A stretch of 64,000 nucleotides of DNA from positions 116,358,683-116,422,682 of the forward strand of contig OY856187.1 in NCBI GenBank assembly GCA_963693315.1, read 5' to 3'. The notes beneath the pieces are model-generated. The model saw only the letters and a list, made by a program, of their open reading frames with translations. It was not told where the DNA came from and made no database searches. Position numbers and translations under genes: made by a program. This DNA is from Diogma glabrata (taxonomy: Eukaryota; Arthropoda; Insecta; Diptera; Cylindrotomidae). This document shows, in pieces, positions 33,380 to 46,323 of the stretch; within the stretch, counting starts at the first letter, position 1; each line of letters begins with the position of its first letter.

Positions 33380-34357
33380 TTTTCACTTTTTTTTAATATT
33401 TACTTGTACGTTTGCACCTTTCAAACTACAAAATGTAACAATCGCGATATTTAGTTTTTTAGAAACTTAACGTTACGAAATATTACTGAGCATAAGTTGA
33501 GAAGTTGCAAAAAATACTCATAAACAATTTTGCGAATAAAAATGATGTAATTTATCCTACAAAGTTTCAAATTTGAAGTAGGTGATAGATATTCAAACTA
33601 AAATTAACCTTATTGGTTAGCGTTTACAACAGCCAGTTATCAACCTATGTGCTGTAAAACGTAGTTTGCGGTTATACTAATTGAAACATATTGTGACAAT
33701 GTGAATTTCCGCCCCAATCGGTTAATCTTTTGAGTGCTCCTTTTTTACGATTTCACTAGGCGAGATTCATTCGCTTACCGATTTTTCCCTTTGAAGATAG
33801 TTGGACGATAATGTGCAGGATTCTATCATCTGCAAAACACTTTATTAGTTTGCTGTTGATTTTCAATTGGTAGCTGATATAACGTTATTGGTTTCGTTAC
33901 TGGTTTAAAAAAAAACAACAAAATAAAATTCTGTCGGTGAGTTTACCTCCAAGACGTCTTTTACGTCAGCGGGCTAAATTTTTTCGAGGGTCTGACTTAT
34001 ATGCATAGCAAATAATTGATAATTAGCTGCATAAACTTCATTCTAAAAACCTGATTTTGAAAATTATTTCAAATACGAGTATGTGATATGTGATATTTAT
34101 GATAAGGATATGAGTTGTTAAAGTTCTTATATATTGACGCGTTTGCCAATCGGAATTAAAAATCTCTTCAATTTTGTTTGAGTTTCGATATTGAAACAAA
34201 AAATATATTAAAAATAAAAATGTTTTTCCCAATAAATCACTTTTATTTAGGTATTTAGATAAACATGTAGATATGAAATGATTGTGTGTTTAAAAAATTG
34301 TTTTAAAAACGAGTTTAGAAGAAAATGTTGACAGAACTTCAATACTTCTTCTATAGC
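33380..34357 (-). promoter_or_regulatory. Upstream region of the intact P450, conserved with copy 1
   Basis: The first ~155 bp match 502-660. A possible arthropod initiator TCAGT lies at 33488-33484 (copy 1 has TCAGC), about 105 bases before the ATG. The distal block (about 33860-34357) matches 1225-1702. Sequence kept between paralogues marks the likely promoter, but the duplication may simply be young. No response element is claimed. Confidence 0.45.
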
Positions 34358-34754
34358 CTAAATGCAAGTTAATAAAATATAATACACCAAAAATTGAATG
34401 TCAAAATTTTAAATGAGAGATAAATCTTTGTAAAATTGTAGAAGCAGTTTGAAATATGCTTTTCATGCTATAAATATTAAATTTAATTTAACCTTGAAAA
34501 ACTTCAAAACGGAAACGTGTTACACTCATCCCTCGTCTAACGCAGTAATTCCGTTTCTGTCGAAACTACATAAATTTTATAAATTTTTGATGTCTTATAA
34601 TATGTAAAACAGTAAAATATAGTTTGTTTTGGGCTTTGTATATGCCCAATTTGTGTTTTATTCTTTTATTTGTTATATTTGCTTGGATCTGAAATTCAAT
34701 GCTTTTTTAGTTCTTTCTCAATCAAATGTTTGTGGTGGTATAGAGTCGAGGTTA
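34358..34754. other. Spacer, no feature recognised
   Basis: AT-rich, no coding or structured signal. Confidence 0.4.
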
Positions 34755-35215
34755 TTTTGGATATTATAAAGTATAGTAGAATTTTTTTACCAATGAATTT
34801 TTGACAGATGGCACGCAGCAAGAGATAGAAGATGAGACAAAAAGTAAAACAGAGATGTATTATTTATTTTGGGATAAATTTGTTTTGAAAACAATTACAT
34901 TAGTTTAATTTCTATTCCTAGTTCGTACCATTTGTTTGTTGTGACATTTGTTTACATAGGCGTCGTTATTTTTATTATAATTATTTTTAATTGTCAAAAT
35001 TTTGTTAAATTACCTACAAAATCATTAATATTTTTACTAGTTTTCTATTATAATTGTTTGAATTTCAATAGTAATTTATTAATTTTATGCTTTTTTTTGA
35101 CCATTTTAATGGGCCCCAACAGTTGTTTTTAATTTGAGACACTGAATATCCGCACATTCGCATATGAATATGCGCACAAAGACCAATTTTCGTATTCGCT
35201 GTTGAAAAAGTACTA
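34755..35215. repeat. Uninterrupted (empty-site) copy of the repeat nested at 50580-53410
   Basis: In inverse orientation it matches the separated pieces 50590-50676, 51162-51240, 52273-52411 and 53273-53410. At the three points where that copy holds insertions this one is continuous, which fixes the insertion sites. Confidence 0.8.
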
Positions 35216-37837
35216 CTATGTACTGTACTGTGTATGTGCACGTTTCTCACAATGCTGTTAAAAACTTCTGTCCCGAAGCCTGTTTTTATTATATGTGTTG
35301 TTATTCTGTTTTAAATATTTTTTAAAAAGTTGTGGTCTGTTAGAATAAATTTCTACTAACGCTTTAGCTACTGTTAGGTATAATTGTTTCTTCGTTAAAA
35401 TGACCTTGAATCGAAAACTTGTCAGAAGTGTATCTGTTACTTGTTTTTAAAAGAGTTTGGAATTTGAAAAAAAAATGCATTTTACAAGATGGATATAAAT
35501 TTTGTGGTGTAATCTATTTTTGATCTAATGATCAAAACTGCGTTTAAAAAATTAACAGATATAATTTTTTATAATAAAACCGTTTATTGAATCTTTTTTT
35601 GTACGACTAGATATTATTGTGCAACTTTAAAGTACTCCTTTTAAGGACGCTAGAGATAGTCCCCCATCTTTCCCAAATATTTTGTATTTTTAAAACTATC
35701 AATTTATTTTTGAAATGAAATCTTTTTTAGGCGCTTTAGACAATTTTGTATGAATTTTGTTTTATATATTTATTTACGTCACCGTCACGCTGTAGCTATA
35801 TGTTTTGGTATTAGCTAAAAGTATGATGTGTTGTGCTTGACTAGTAGTGAAAATTACGTTGGCGCGTTGGATTATCTATGGATGGGTAAAATATTATTAG
35901 CTCGCGTCACTGTCACGCTGTACCTATATATATTTGTATTAGCCAAAGAATTAAGAGACTAAGGAAATGAAACTACTGTATATATACACAAAAATATTTG
36001 AAGCCGTTTTTCTCTTTTCTCCTCTCTTTTTTATCTTCAATAAGTTGGTCTAAGTTGTCAAAAACAAAATTTGTAAACATTACTTAGCTTGGTTATAATT
36101 TGGTTTTAATAAAATTGTTTTTAATATTTATCGTGGTGATATTTTGACATACTAGTGATTTTATTATAATTTAAAAATAATTTTACAGAAAAAATTAAAT
36201 ATGTTAAGTGAAAATTTTGAATGAAACATTAAATATGAAGATTGTGATAATGATGTGTAAAAATTACCAAAAACACACACAGGATGGGATTTCTTATCAT
36301 AAGTAATAATATTAATATTATAATTTACTTTTCGATTAATAAGTGTTAAGTTTTTTAAACATTTTCGAGAAAAAAATGTAATCTAAAATCAATGTAAACA
36401 ATAATAGAATGCGGTCTACGTTGTCAAAATTTTTTTTATGTTGTTTTTCTATTTGTTGTTTTTCTTTTCTATGTAATGGCGTCTCTTTTTTTTATATTAA
36501 TTTTGGGGGCAAAAATACGCTTAAATTTGGAATTCAATGCAATTATAGAAATATTTACGGCGCCTCTACTAAAACGCAAGTGTGTTAGTAACAATTTATT
36601 GGTGTGCAAAAATTGCTTCAACTTTTAAAATCAATTTCACTTCCTCTATTCTCTTAATTCTTTGGTATTAGCTATGAGTATGATGTGTTATGCTATTCGT
36701 TTTTTGAATATAATAACATGATTGATTGTACGAATACCCTAAGTATTATTGAGATTAATTATAATAACAATGCAACAAGGACAATAATGTTGAAAATTAA
36801 GTACATTGAAATTAATGTAAATATGTACTATGCCTAAATAATAAAAATGTGTTATAATTATTATGTCAATTGCGTTATATTCATATTTTGTACTGGGCTT
36901 GTACAATCCATGATATGTTTTGATTATTAAACATAAAATATAAAAACGTATATATGAAAGCTGCATAGAATGTTGATAGATGTGAAAGCCGTACTTATTT
37001 TAATGATTTTAAGTCACATATTATGGAACTTTAATTTGCTATACTATAACAATTAGAAGATACCAAAAAACTGCTATTTCCCAGTTTTATGTTTCGTCTA
37101 ATATCAACTATAACAATTCAGTTTGATATTTACTGGAAAATAAATCTAATCTTGTATAGTAATCCCATAAACTCTCTGACCCATACAGCTTTGTAAAATT
37201 ATTTCCCCGGCCTTAAGATTATTCCACTTATTTTATTTATTTATTTCTCGTTCGTCTTCCATTACAAAGAACTTTTTGTTACTTTGTTTAAAACTGTTTG
37301 CCTTATTGAAAAACGATGGTTCATAAAAAATTTATGAAATAGAAGTAGATATATGAATCGATTGTTGTAGCAAAACTACGTAAAGCGAGGGTTGGTTGTA
37401 TATATTTAACATTTTGTGTAGTCATCATTAACTTCATTCTTTTTACACACTTTTATTTCATTGTTAACCAAAGAGCAACACAAACCATTTAATTTTTTAT
37501 ATCTATACCAAATAAACAATAATTAAGCTATTTTTAGTAAATTTACCATAACCGGCTGTCGTATTCTCTATTATTGTTTTAATAGTCATACGATTATAGT
37601 TTTTTAATAAATACAAATGGCTTTGATCTTGGCTTTTCGTTACTTTTATCAAGGTCTTTTTTCGTTTTTTAGAAAAAAACGAATAGGGTTGGTACGCCTC
37701 AACAAGTCGAATATTCAAAATTTAAACCACAGCGTTACCGAATTACATTCCATTTAAAGAGATGTTTTGTAAAACATCACCGAAAGAAAAAATCTTGGTT
37801 GATTCAAACATGTTGCATTGTTAATCGAACATTAATA
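35216..37837. other. Long AT-rich spacer with a small dispersed repeat
   Basis: No gene found. A short unit (gtcac.gtcacgctgta.ctatat followed by ttggtattagc) occurs at 35776-35838 and 35904-35950, and its second part again at 36660-36695. A ttagttttgcattt-like short tandem run lies at 37885-37950, inside the start of the next element. The open frames 36739-36966 and 37503-37718 have no domain. Confidence 0.4.
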
Positions 37838-38030
37838 GCGTTTTCGTTTCTCGATTTAAGTTTTGACCTCAGAGCGGGCAAAACTCTTTCAGTTTTGCAT
37901 TTGTTTTTGTAGTTTTGCATTTATTTTTTCAGTTTTGCCTTTAAAATACTTGAGAATCGACCAGAAAAATATCACATTTTTTAGATCTGTAAAATTTGTT
38001 TGACAAAATAAAGGAATTCGATTTTTAATG

Positions 38031-38986
38031 TAGGGGGAAGTGGGGATGGTATAAACAGTTTTTACTTAAAGCTCAATAACTTTAAAACCATAAAACATTT
38101 TTACTTAAAAACTGTTTCATTGTAAAATTTCATATCTTTACTGCAAAAAACTATTTTTTTTAATTACGTAACTAAACATTAAGTATAAAATTTTGAATTT
38201 CAAAAAATTTATGTTTCTCGTTTAAAGTATCCCCACTGGTGGGGCACTTATAAACAATGAGCATTTTTGTATGGGGCACATATAAACACCCAAAAAACAC
38301 CACAATAAAATTCATAAAGTACCTTTTTTAAAATTTTTTATTATTTATTGTGCTTCAAACAATATATATATAAGCATATAACATATATATTTCTTTAAAA
38401 AAAAAACAATATTTTTCGATTATTGTAAAACCTCAATAAATTCAGGTAGAAAATTATAAAGAAAAAAGCAAAAATTCAATCTCATCGTATGTTTAGGTTT
38501 TGCAAATCAATATCAAAAGTGAAACGGGAAACCACACGTATACCATATAACCATACCATGCTTCACATATAAACGCGTTTATACTATCAAAATTTTTTTT
38601 GTTTATATGTGCCCCACGTGGCGATTTTAGGGTTATGTTTTGAAAAAATATTTCAAGATCTAAAATTTGGCTAAAACAAAGAAATATTATGTTTCTTGAA
38701 TATTTCAGCTATCAAAACATGTTGGAATATTTTTAAACATATGATGGTAAAAAAAGTTATTCGAGTTTTACAAAAAAAAAAAAAATTTACTTTTGGGTTG
38801 CCGAAACACCTATTCACCAATAACTTTTGAACAAGACTGACTTCAGCTGTCAAATTCTCCTGGTGTATGTAGTCGATCGAAGCGACATCTATGATATTTT
38901 TGTCGAATTTTTTGATTGATGTTTTGTGAGGGAAATTAAAACTTTTTACAGTTGCCCCATGTTTATACTATCCCCACTTCCCCCTA
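38031..38986. mobile_element. 956-bp TIR element with ataaac/gccccac motifs
   Basis: Ends TAGGGGGAAGTGGGGATGGT and, inversely, TAGGGGGAAGTGGGGATAGT; TA may be the target duplication. The motif gtttata(t/a)...gtgccccac, or its inverse, recurs inside (near 38056, 38248, 38275, 38562, 38612, 38626 and 38952), as expected for transposase-binding sites. There is no transposase gene. Confidence 0.75.
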
Positions 38987-39000
38987 TATATTGTTATTTC

Positions 39001-39228
39001 TACACTGAAAAAAATAATTTGGTATATTCTACAAAACGGATTCAACCAAAATAATTTTGTAGTATCAACTAAAATTTAGTACAATTAACCATATGTTTTA
39101 AACGTTTGACAAAGCATTGTCAAATGTTAAAAACGTATGGTCGATTGTACTAAATTTTTGTTGACGCTACAAAATTAATTTGGTTGAATCCGTTTTGTAG
39201 ATTATACCAAATTATTTTTTTCAGTGTA
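39001..39228. mobile_element. 228-bp full-length palindromic MITE, TA-flanked
   Basis: TACACTGAAAAAAATAATTT is mirrored at the right end (aaattatttttttcagtgta). Nearly the whole element folds back on itself around aacgtttgacaaagcattgtcaaatgtt. It shares the CACTGAAAAAA terminus with 1835-2282 but not the interior. Confidence 0.85.
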
Positions 39229-39549
39229 CTCTATTTAATTATTTTTATTTAAGAAAAATACATCATTAAAAAAATGTTTTTTGTTTTTCTTATTTTTTAT
39301 AATTTATTTATATATTAACCAAGGCAACATTCTTGCATCGTCTATTGAGAAAATAAAAGTCCAAAAATCCAAAATTATTGCCCTCAAAAAGTTTGAAACT
39401 TGCATCCAAATCGAGAAAAGAAAACGCAAATTCTTCCCGGTCAACATTTTTTCGAGAATCGAAAAGAAAAAATGTGACCTGAAAAAAATTGCAAAAAAAG
39501 GTCACATTTTTTTGTAGAATCGAAAACGCTATTAGTGAAAATTGTGGAA

Positions 39550-39962
39550 TTAAATACGTTTGTGATTGAATCTACTAACGCTCCGTATTTAAATTAACAA
39601 TTTAGCCGTTGTTGATATATGTTTTTATAAGTATCACAAACATATTTGATTTAACCATGTTTGTAGTTGAGTCAACTACTCAACTATGATTTCATTTTCG
39701 AGCAACAATGGCCGTTTGATTTCATTTTCAATTGACTACCAACGTGGTAAATTAAAAATTAGACTAAAAATAGTGATACGTTTGTTGTAGTGATACGTTT
39801 GTAGTGATAAATAGTGATAAATAGTGATACGTTTGTTGTAGTGATACGTTTATAGTAATACGTTTGTGATAGAATCAAACTATACTCCGCATTTGAATTA
39901 ACTATTCAGTCGTTGTTGATGAATTTTTTTATAAGTATCACAAACATATTTGATTTTAGCAT
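39550..39962. repeat. Direct repeat of ~110 bp, ~305 bp apart, with gtgatacgttt microrepeats
   Basis: 39550-39660 and 39855-39962 share acgtttgtgat.gaatc, cgttgttgat and tataagtatcacaaacatatttgat. Between them (39770-39860) agtgatacgtttgt(tgt) is repeated several times. Confidence 0.65.
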
Positions 39963-41047
39963 GTATGAAATGTTAATGAAACACAAACGGTGTGCAACTA
40001 TCACTAACATGTTCCAATTTCTAAGATATATGACGTCGCCTAAATTAAATTATTATAAACCATTTATTACCAATATATGTAATATTGGTTTGGTACATCT
40101 TTGTTTTGTTTTCGCTGCTATCGATGTTTGTTTGTGTTCCTTTTTTTCGTAATATAATATTTGAAATTTTTTATATTAGAAGTATGTATTTCGCAGCAAA
40201 CCCGACAAACATTTTTATGCATGAAAATAGCGTTCGTATATTTAAGTTCTAAATTGGAAATGTATCAGTGTGATTTTGTTTGTAAAGGATGCGTCCATTT
40301 TATCGCCATTTTTTTAATGGTACAATTTAAAAGACCGAAATTCAGAAATCAAAAAATTTAAATATTTGAATTATGTGTAGAAAATAATACTAATTTTCTA
40401 TAATTTTCTCAATATTATGAAAAATTAAATTAATATATTAATAAATCGATATGAAACAAAACAAATGAAAAATATTGACAAAATATAATAAGTTTTTTAA
40501 ATCACTAAAATTAATTATTGAAAAGACCTGTTTGTTTAGCGAGATTGTTTATATTACATTCTCTAAAAATTTCTTTCGCACATAATTTTATATGCAAATA
40601 ATATTACAATTATTCAATTCAATTAAACTCATGTAAATTATTTCCTAAAATGTTAAATAAAACCAGCCATGTTAGACTATATAAAATACTTTTTATTTTT
40701 CTATTCTTATTTCTTGTTCTTTCTTTTCTTTTGTTTATTTTTATTATCATCAAACAAATTTCGTTTCTCTTCGTTTTTATTATTACAGAAAAGTCAACTA
40801 TGGTTCGTGAAGGTTTGAACACGAAATTGATTACGCCGTTGTTGGTTTAAGTAATGAAAATTGTTACGTTTTTTAAAATAAATTGACAATGCTACATTGG
40901 TTAAAATAACCACGTTCATATTAGACGCAAAATCAAACAACTTAGTAGTTGATTCTACCAACGTTTTTTTTGGTGATTTTATGTTTAAAATGTTTCACTT
41001 CTCCTAAAATTTCAAAAAAAGAAGTCTTAAGTAGAAAATAGATATAG
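39963..41047. other. Spacer, no feature recognised
   Basis: AT-rich; open frames 39913-40152, 40161-40361 and 40650-40850 show no known domain and biased, low-complexity composition. Confidence 0.4.
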
Positions 41048-41050
41048 CTA

Positions 41051-41459
41051 TAGTCCCTGGGCCCACGCCGATTTCATGTGATGATCACATATTTTATACT
41101 TCGTGAGGTGACTTTCCTTGACGAGTCCGAAAACTTTTATTCTCGATTTTCCTCGATTTGGCCGCTTTTTCGTTCGACAAGCTCCGTAAAACGCCGATTG
41201 CCCGTGACCTTGTAAATTTGCTACCACAACTTTTTTTTACTATAAGGGGTGGAAATTTGCTTTAGAACACGAAGGTAAAAATTAATAAAATTTACAAGAT
41301 CGCGGGCAATCGGCTTTTTCGAGGTTTGCCGAACGAAAAAGCGGCCAACTTGAGGAAAATGGCAGAACAAAAGTTTCCGAACTCGTTAAGGACAGGCACC
41401 TCACGGAGTATAAAATATGTGGTAATCATCACATAAAATCGGCGTGGGCCCAGGGACTA
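41051..41459. mobile_element. 409-bp palindromic MITE with CTA target duplication
   Basis: TAGTCCCTGGGCCCACGCCG at the left is exactly mirrored at the right, and the arms run about 180 bp each with few mismatches. CTA flanks both sides (41048-41050 and 41460-41462). It is much richer in GC than its surroundings. Confidence 0.85.
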
Positions 41460-41462
41460 CTA

Positions 41463-42578
41463 TCACAATATAGGTAAAAAAAATAATTAAATTATTTAAA
41501 TTTGTTTTATTGTTATCTAATTTGGGGTGTGCGTCCATTGCGGATGCTCGAAACATCATATCAAAAATTCGTTTTTAAAAACACCTTACCATTGTATTTT
41601 TTTATAGATATCGCAATCAACGATGTTCCTCAGATGAATATGGATGGATTGTTGTTCAAATTTATTCTGTTTTATTTTTGCTCATTAACTGGTTAGTAGA
41701 ATATAGAACCAACCATACACTTCTCTGTTCGAGCTACATAAAAGTTTAAGAAAAACGTTCATAAAATCTTTAAGCGGATCTTTTTGTGGTACCCAAGTCT
41801 CAGAAGATCTATATGTTGTTGTGACATATAGTGCAAATACTATATTGCCAATCACTTTTTATTTTAAAATAACACTTTATTGGTTAAGTCTTTTATGAAG
41901 TAGTTTATTTTCAAGCAAAATTTCACAAAGCGAGTGAGGTGCGAGCAAGCCCGATTTGCTCCGATCATATAAAATCAGGTGATGTAGTTAAGGATCAGCT
42001 AGTAATAGCAAGGTGGTAATGACAATAGCCAATACTTTTCTAAAAGTTATCAGCGATAATTGTGGGTCGATCCCAATCTGCCGAGAATGTGGTTGGCATA
42101 TTAATTATGTCAAATTAATAACATTTGCGGATCTCCAGTCTTTTTGGCAAGATTAAGGGGGTTAAACTGGTAGTGGTTAATGTGGCCAGAGCACCCAGTA
42201 AAGCTGCTGACAGTGAAAATACAACAATCCAGAACTTCCTAGTTCGTAACAACATGGGGATAGCAAAGCTTAAACCTACTATAAATGATGGTAGGTCACC
42301 TATATCCATAGCTGTAGTGGTGTGATAAACTACGCATTAGGAACGGCCATTCCTAAAGTAAATAACACATCCTTGAGGATAAAACAAGGAATCGCGGCTG
42401 GAGAATGATGTGCGGTTAATATCTTTAAACATCATACGATTTTTTTCCGATAGTGACGCTTGATCCACGGATGCAAGGCAATTTGCAAACTGCCTTCTAA
42501 CTTTTCTATCTCGGGCTATGCATCGGATGTCACGCCCAATTGTGAAGTTAAAGAGATAGAACATACTAAAATTTCCAT
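41463..42578. other. Spacer with possible Helitron-internal and unknown coding relics
   Basis: About 41740-41900 resembles 60530-60620 inside the Helitron (gttgttgtgacata, attttaaaat). 42125-42325 is open on both strands but I recognise no family; it may be a relic of the ORF1 of the endonuclease-bearing element that follows. Confidence 0.35.
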
Positions 42579-42770
42579 TGTAATGTAGCGACTGCTGCTC
42601 TTCCGCTTAAATTGGCAAAACATGAGCTGAATGATGTCTTGATCCAAGAACTGTGGGTCTCCCATGACCAGAATCTTGAAATGAAGACTCAAAACTTCAA
42701 ACTGTTGTTTGTAAAAGAGCCAGGTAAAGTTCATTCTTGTATTTTAGATAAACGCAAACAAAACATGTAG
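42579..42770 (+). pseudogene. Non-LTR endonuclease N-terminal relic (R1-like)
   Basis: Reads CNVATAALPLKLAKHELNDV then LIQELWVSHDQ, which follows the start of R1-type endonucleases (N..KAA..L....  D..LIQEPWV). The usual QEPW is QELW here. No RT follows. About 42820-43060 afterwards resembles Helitron-internal DNA at 60100-60340 (catgataggat.ga..aaataaaaa). Confidence 0.55.
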
Positions 42771-43063
42771 AGTAGAGAATTGCTTGTTGTTTTTGTGAAC
42801 ATGTTGTAGTTAGTTCGTTTTAATAAAATGTGTTGCGTAGTAAGAATTCCAATATATGTCACAATCGCACATATAAACATTATTTAAGCCCACAACATGC
42901 GCTCTGAGGTTTTGATAGACAGGAAATCTTTGTTTTTTTTTAAAGAAGGGATAAATAAACAATAAATTTTATCACATATAAAATATGGCATAGGCCAGTA
43001 CCTCATGATAGGATAGAAAAAATAAAAATAAAATTAGAAATCAAAAGCAAATGATATATTTAC

Positions 43064-43071
43064 TTAAGAGC
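43064..43071. repeat. hAT target-site duplication, left
   Basis: TTAAGAGC, repeated exactly at 48300-48307. Confidence 0.92.
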
Positions 43072-43186
43072 CAGTGGCGTAGCTAGCATGGGTGGCACCC
43101 GGGGCGGATATTGTGGTGTCACCCCAAAAATAAAAACTGTCAATAATAATAAAAAGCCGATAAACGTAATTTATAATTTTTTTTAA

Positions 43187-46015
43187 TTAATACAAATGAG
43201 CATTATTATTATAAGCCCGCAAGTAATTTTTAGCTAATTTTAATTTGCTGAAACTCCTCTCACACGAAGTCACTAATACGCAAATAGTCATAAATAACTT
43301 TAGTGCGACCGTAAGATTCCGGAAGAAATTCTAAAAAATCCCATTCTACGATGAATTTCAAAAAGTCTAGGTACACCCAGTTAGAAACTGTAACATTGGC
43401 CGCTTTTAAATCCCTCCTCACCCTTTGTATCTCTATGAGGAGTTCTGTTGCCAATACCGCATCATAAAAACCAGTAAATTTTGATACCGATAATTTTAAC
43501 TCTTCACTGTTCGCCAAAAGCTAAGTGTTTGTCTGCACAACCTCGAACAATGAAGCTAAATCTTGAACAGACTTCAGTCTAGTTCGGAGCTCAACACTGA
43601 ATCGGTCAAGACATTCCAACATGTCCTTTTTAAGTTGAGCTCTCAGTGTCACTCCAACATCAGGTGCAAACTCACCACCCGTTCGGTTTTTCCGTTTTTA
43701 TGACGAATTCGGCTTTCCATTGGAATGTCATAGTCCTCCGATTTTTTCGCAGCAAGATCTATTGTCTCTTCTACAATGAGACTTCGTTATGAATTGACTC
43801 TATTTTTGTAGCTAATTGATCAATATTCAAGCCCGTGCTTTGCAATCCAATCTGAGCACAGATATTATTTCTCTTAGAGTATCATTCCAAAACAAAAGAT
43901 AGCAAATAAACGAAAAATCACATGCTGCATTGTTAAGGTTCTGTGCAGCGCCTCTAGTGTCTACATTTTCTTGTTTCACTCAACTTCTCAATTTCAGCCA
44001 CAATCCCATCAAAGTTTTCGGCCAATACTTTTACTGCAGCATAATGAGCACTCCAATGCGCTGTTAAGAGTATTTTAACAGTTGCTTTGTTGTGTTTAGC
44101 AAGTACTTCCCAGCGGCTAGTCGAAGCAGAAAAACATGTAAAAATGGCTTCCACTGACGAGTGTTGGCTGTATAAATTAATTGAATGATCTTTGCAGCCC
44201 ACAAAAATTGCTTTGTTATTTTTTGCTTTAATAATAGCTTGCACTTCTCCATGTATACTACTCATAACAGCTGCATTATCATAACCTTTGGGAGCGACAA
44301 TTCATAACATCTATACCATCATTTTCAAGATTTTTATACTGAAAAAAACATGTCCTATTTCCAATCGAAATGCAGTTGTCTCAACCTCACCGTGCGGGCA
44401 GATATGGCGAATCGAAATACGAGATTGATTCAACAACCGTACAATGATAAGCCGATGCAGTTGAGACAATCAGATGAAATATTTATGTGGAAATAAAATA
44501 TAGTTCAATTAATCTCAAATACTTAAATTTTAAAATGAAAAATTCATGATATAAGGCCAAAGAAATATGTTTTCATGGAAATAGTTATTAACTTTATTCA
44601 ACAACTGTTATATTAGATAGCACTTTATATTTTAATTACACCTCATTCTGTTATCAGGAAAATGTTACTGAGTACTGAGTAGTTGTCCCAATCACGGTGA
44701 AATTGTTTGTAAATATCTTTTCTTTGCATGAATAATAAACTGCCATCTTCGAGATGAGGTTATCATTACTTCAATTTTTTTTTCAGTGTAAGAATTTCCT
44801 CGCTTAAATCAGCGGCTTTTTTCCACGTAAAGGAAAAAATCCAAGGAATACTTCCTTGATTTCCACTTTACTGCCATCAATTTTCACATAACGAATCACT
44901 TCTGACATTTGATCAATATGTGAAATGTCAGGTGTGCTATCAAACATAATTCCAAAATATTTAACCGATTTAATTTCGTTGACAAGCTTAAACTTTACGT
45001 GGATCGCTAAAACATTTATGAACTCATTTTGTATATCTGGTGACAAATATGATACTTTTGGTGATTTACCATGCTCCAAATTCAAAATGTGTTCTTTTAA
45101 CACTACAGCATACTTTGACAATAGTTTGGTTAGTTCTAAGAAATTTCCTTTATTTGAAGAACTTTGTCCTTCATCATGTCCATGAAATGCTGGGTTTTGT
45201 TTAGATGAAAACAAAGTTTTATCCAATAATCTTGATAAAAGATGTTTCCACTTCTGTTTTTTATTGTATATTAATTGCAAGGCTGCGGCCTGCGTCTCGT
45301 ATCGTTTTATGAATTGAATTTTGAATTTTATGAACCTCATTTCCAAAGTTTTCCACTTTTCAAAATTCTCCAGATGTTCATTTGAAGTTTCATGCTCGGC
45401 CACTTTGGGATTTAGTTTCCACCGCTTCTGATATCCAGTAATAAATGTTGATTTTGTATTATTATTATTGGTGACAGCAAATACACGACAACAGAAGCAA
45501 TACAGGACGCAAGTTATTATTTACCGGAGAATAAACAATCCATGGCCGTAGAATTTTTTCACCATTATTCATCATTTTATAAAACCATTCTTTAGAAAGA
45601 TGGCGAACATCACCTTTTATGTCTAACCCGTGTCTAGATACAGTAACAAACGACCCTTCTCTATTTTAAAATGTTCACTTTCTTTTTTTATGATTTCAAT
45701 GCGAACATTAACAAAGACGAGTATATTCCAATGTGATACATCTCTTAAGTCCTGAAGTGATTCACCCATGCAAATACTGTCTTCGATAGTAGCATTAGCG
45801 GCAGTATCACTGTCATTTTCATTATTCCTTTCTAATTCGTCATCATAGGTTATCATTATTAATTCTGTATTGTTGCTGTTACTTTCCGAAGATGAGCCAA
45901 TATTCTCTGAAACATTCGTTGCATCAACGTGATAATCAGTTTCTTTTGATGAACCTTGGATATCATCGGGTTTTGTAACATATTTATAGATTTGATCTTT
46001 CTCTGCTGGAACCAA
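43187..46015 (-). pseudogene. hAT transposase, ZMYM1/DUF4371-like, broken
   Basis: Order from the N-terminus: an acidic region (46015-45623); RHLSKEWFYKMMNNGEKILR then WIVYSPV (about 45610-45530) and, after a frameshift, CVLYCFCCRVF, a TTF-type zinc finger; ITGYQKRWKLNP.VAEHETSNEH; the best frame 45403-44804 with SSSNKGNFLELTKLLSKYA, YLSPDIQNEF and YFGIMFDSTPDISHIDQMS (including a catalytic-core Asp); a 452-bp MITE at 44337-44788; the frame 44265-43954 (SSIHGEVQAIIK.., STSRWEVL.., LLTAHWSAHYAAVK); GAAQNLNNAA near 43935; and the C-terminal dimerisation motif TSCERSFSKLKLAKNYLR near 43263-43210, in a shifted frame. The many frameshifts and the insertion rule out activity. Confidence 0.9.
44337..44788. 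mobile_element. 452-bp TA-flanked MITE inside the hAT transposase
   Basis: Same family as 1835-2282. TA lies at 44335-44336 and 44789-44790. The hAT coding sequence resumes on both sides (FFPLRGKKPLI before, KNLENDGIDVMNC after, in minus-strand order). Confidence 0.88.
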
Positions 46016-46323
46016 CTTTTTCTTTAAAAATTATGAACTCCTCGTGGCATATTTATTTTTTTGGATATTTGCTAAATGAAATCTAAAAAAATATTTTTAA
46101 TTACAGTATAGGTATCAGCAAAGCATTAATTCTAAATATATTTGTAGGATACATAATAGGTACATAGTTCATAATAAGTACACTGTGTTAACGACTAAAT
46201 ACACCGCAAGAAAATTAATTTATTTAAATTTCCTTGTAACAACTTATATTAAATAATATTTGATAAAATGGAATATACAAATCATAGCCTAATATTATAA
46301 GGAACTATTTAAAAAAATATAAG
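46016..46323. other. hAT 5' region, no feature seen
   Basis: AT-rich, probably 5' non-coding DNA of the transposase gene. Confidence 0.4.

Larger units (their letters stand above)
37838..39533. mobile_element. Possible TIR element with two nested insertions
   Basis: TAATAGCGTTTTCG near 37842 and its inverse CGAAAACGCTATTA near 39516-39531 bound a stretch that contains the elements at 38031-38986 and 39001-39228. The arms match for only about 14 bp plus a few outlying bases, so the boundary is tentative. Confidence 0.4.

Noticed and set aside
42115..42325. Overlapping frames on both strands, one with hydrophobic runs
   Set aside because: No recognisable family on either strand; mutual overlap suggests chance. 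Mentioned only as a possible relic.
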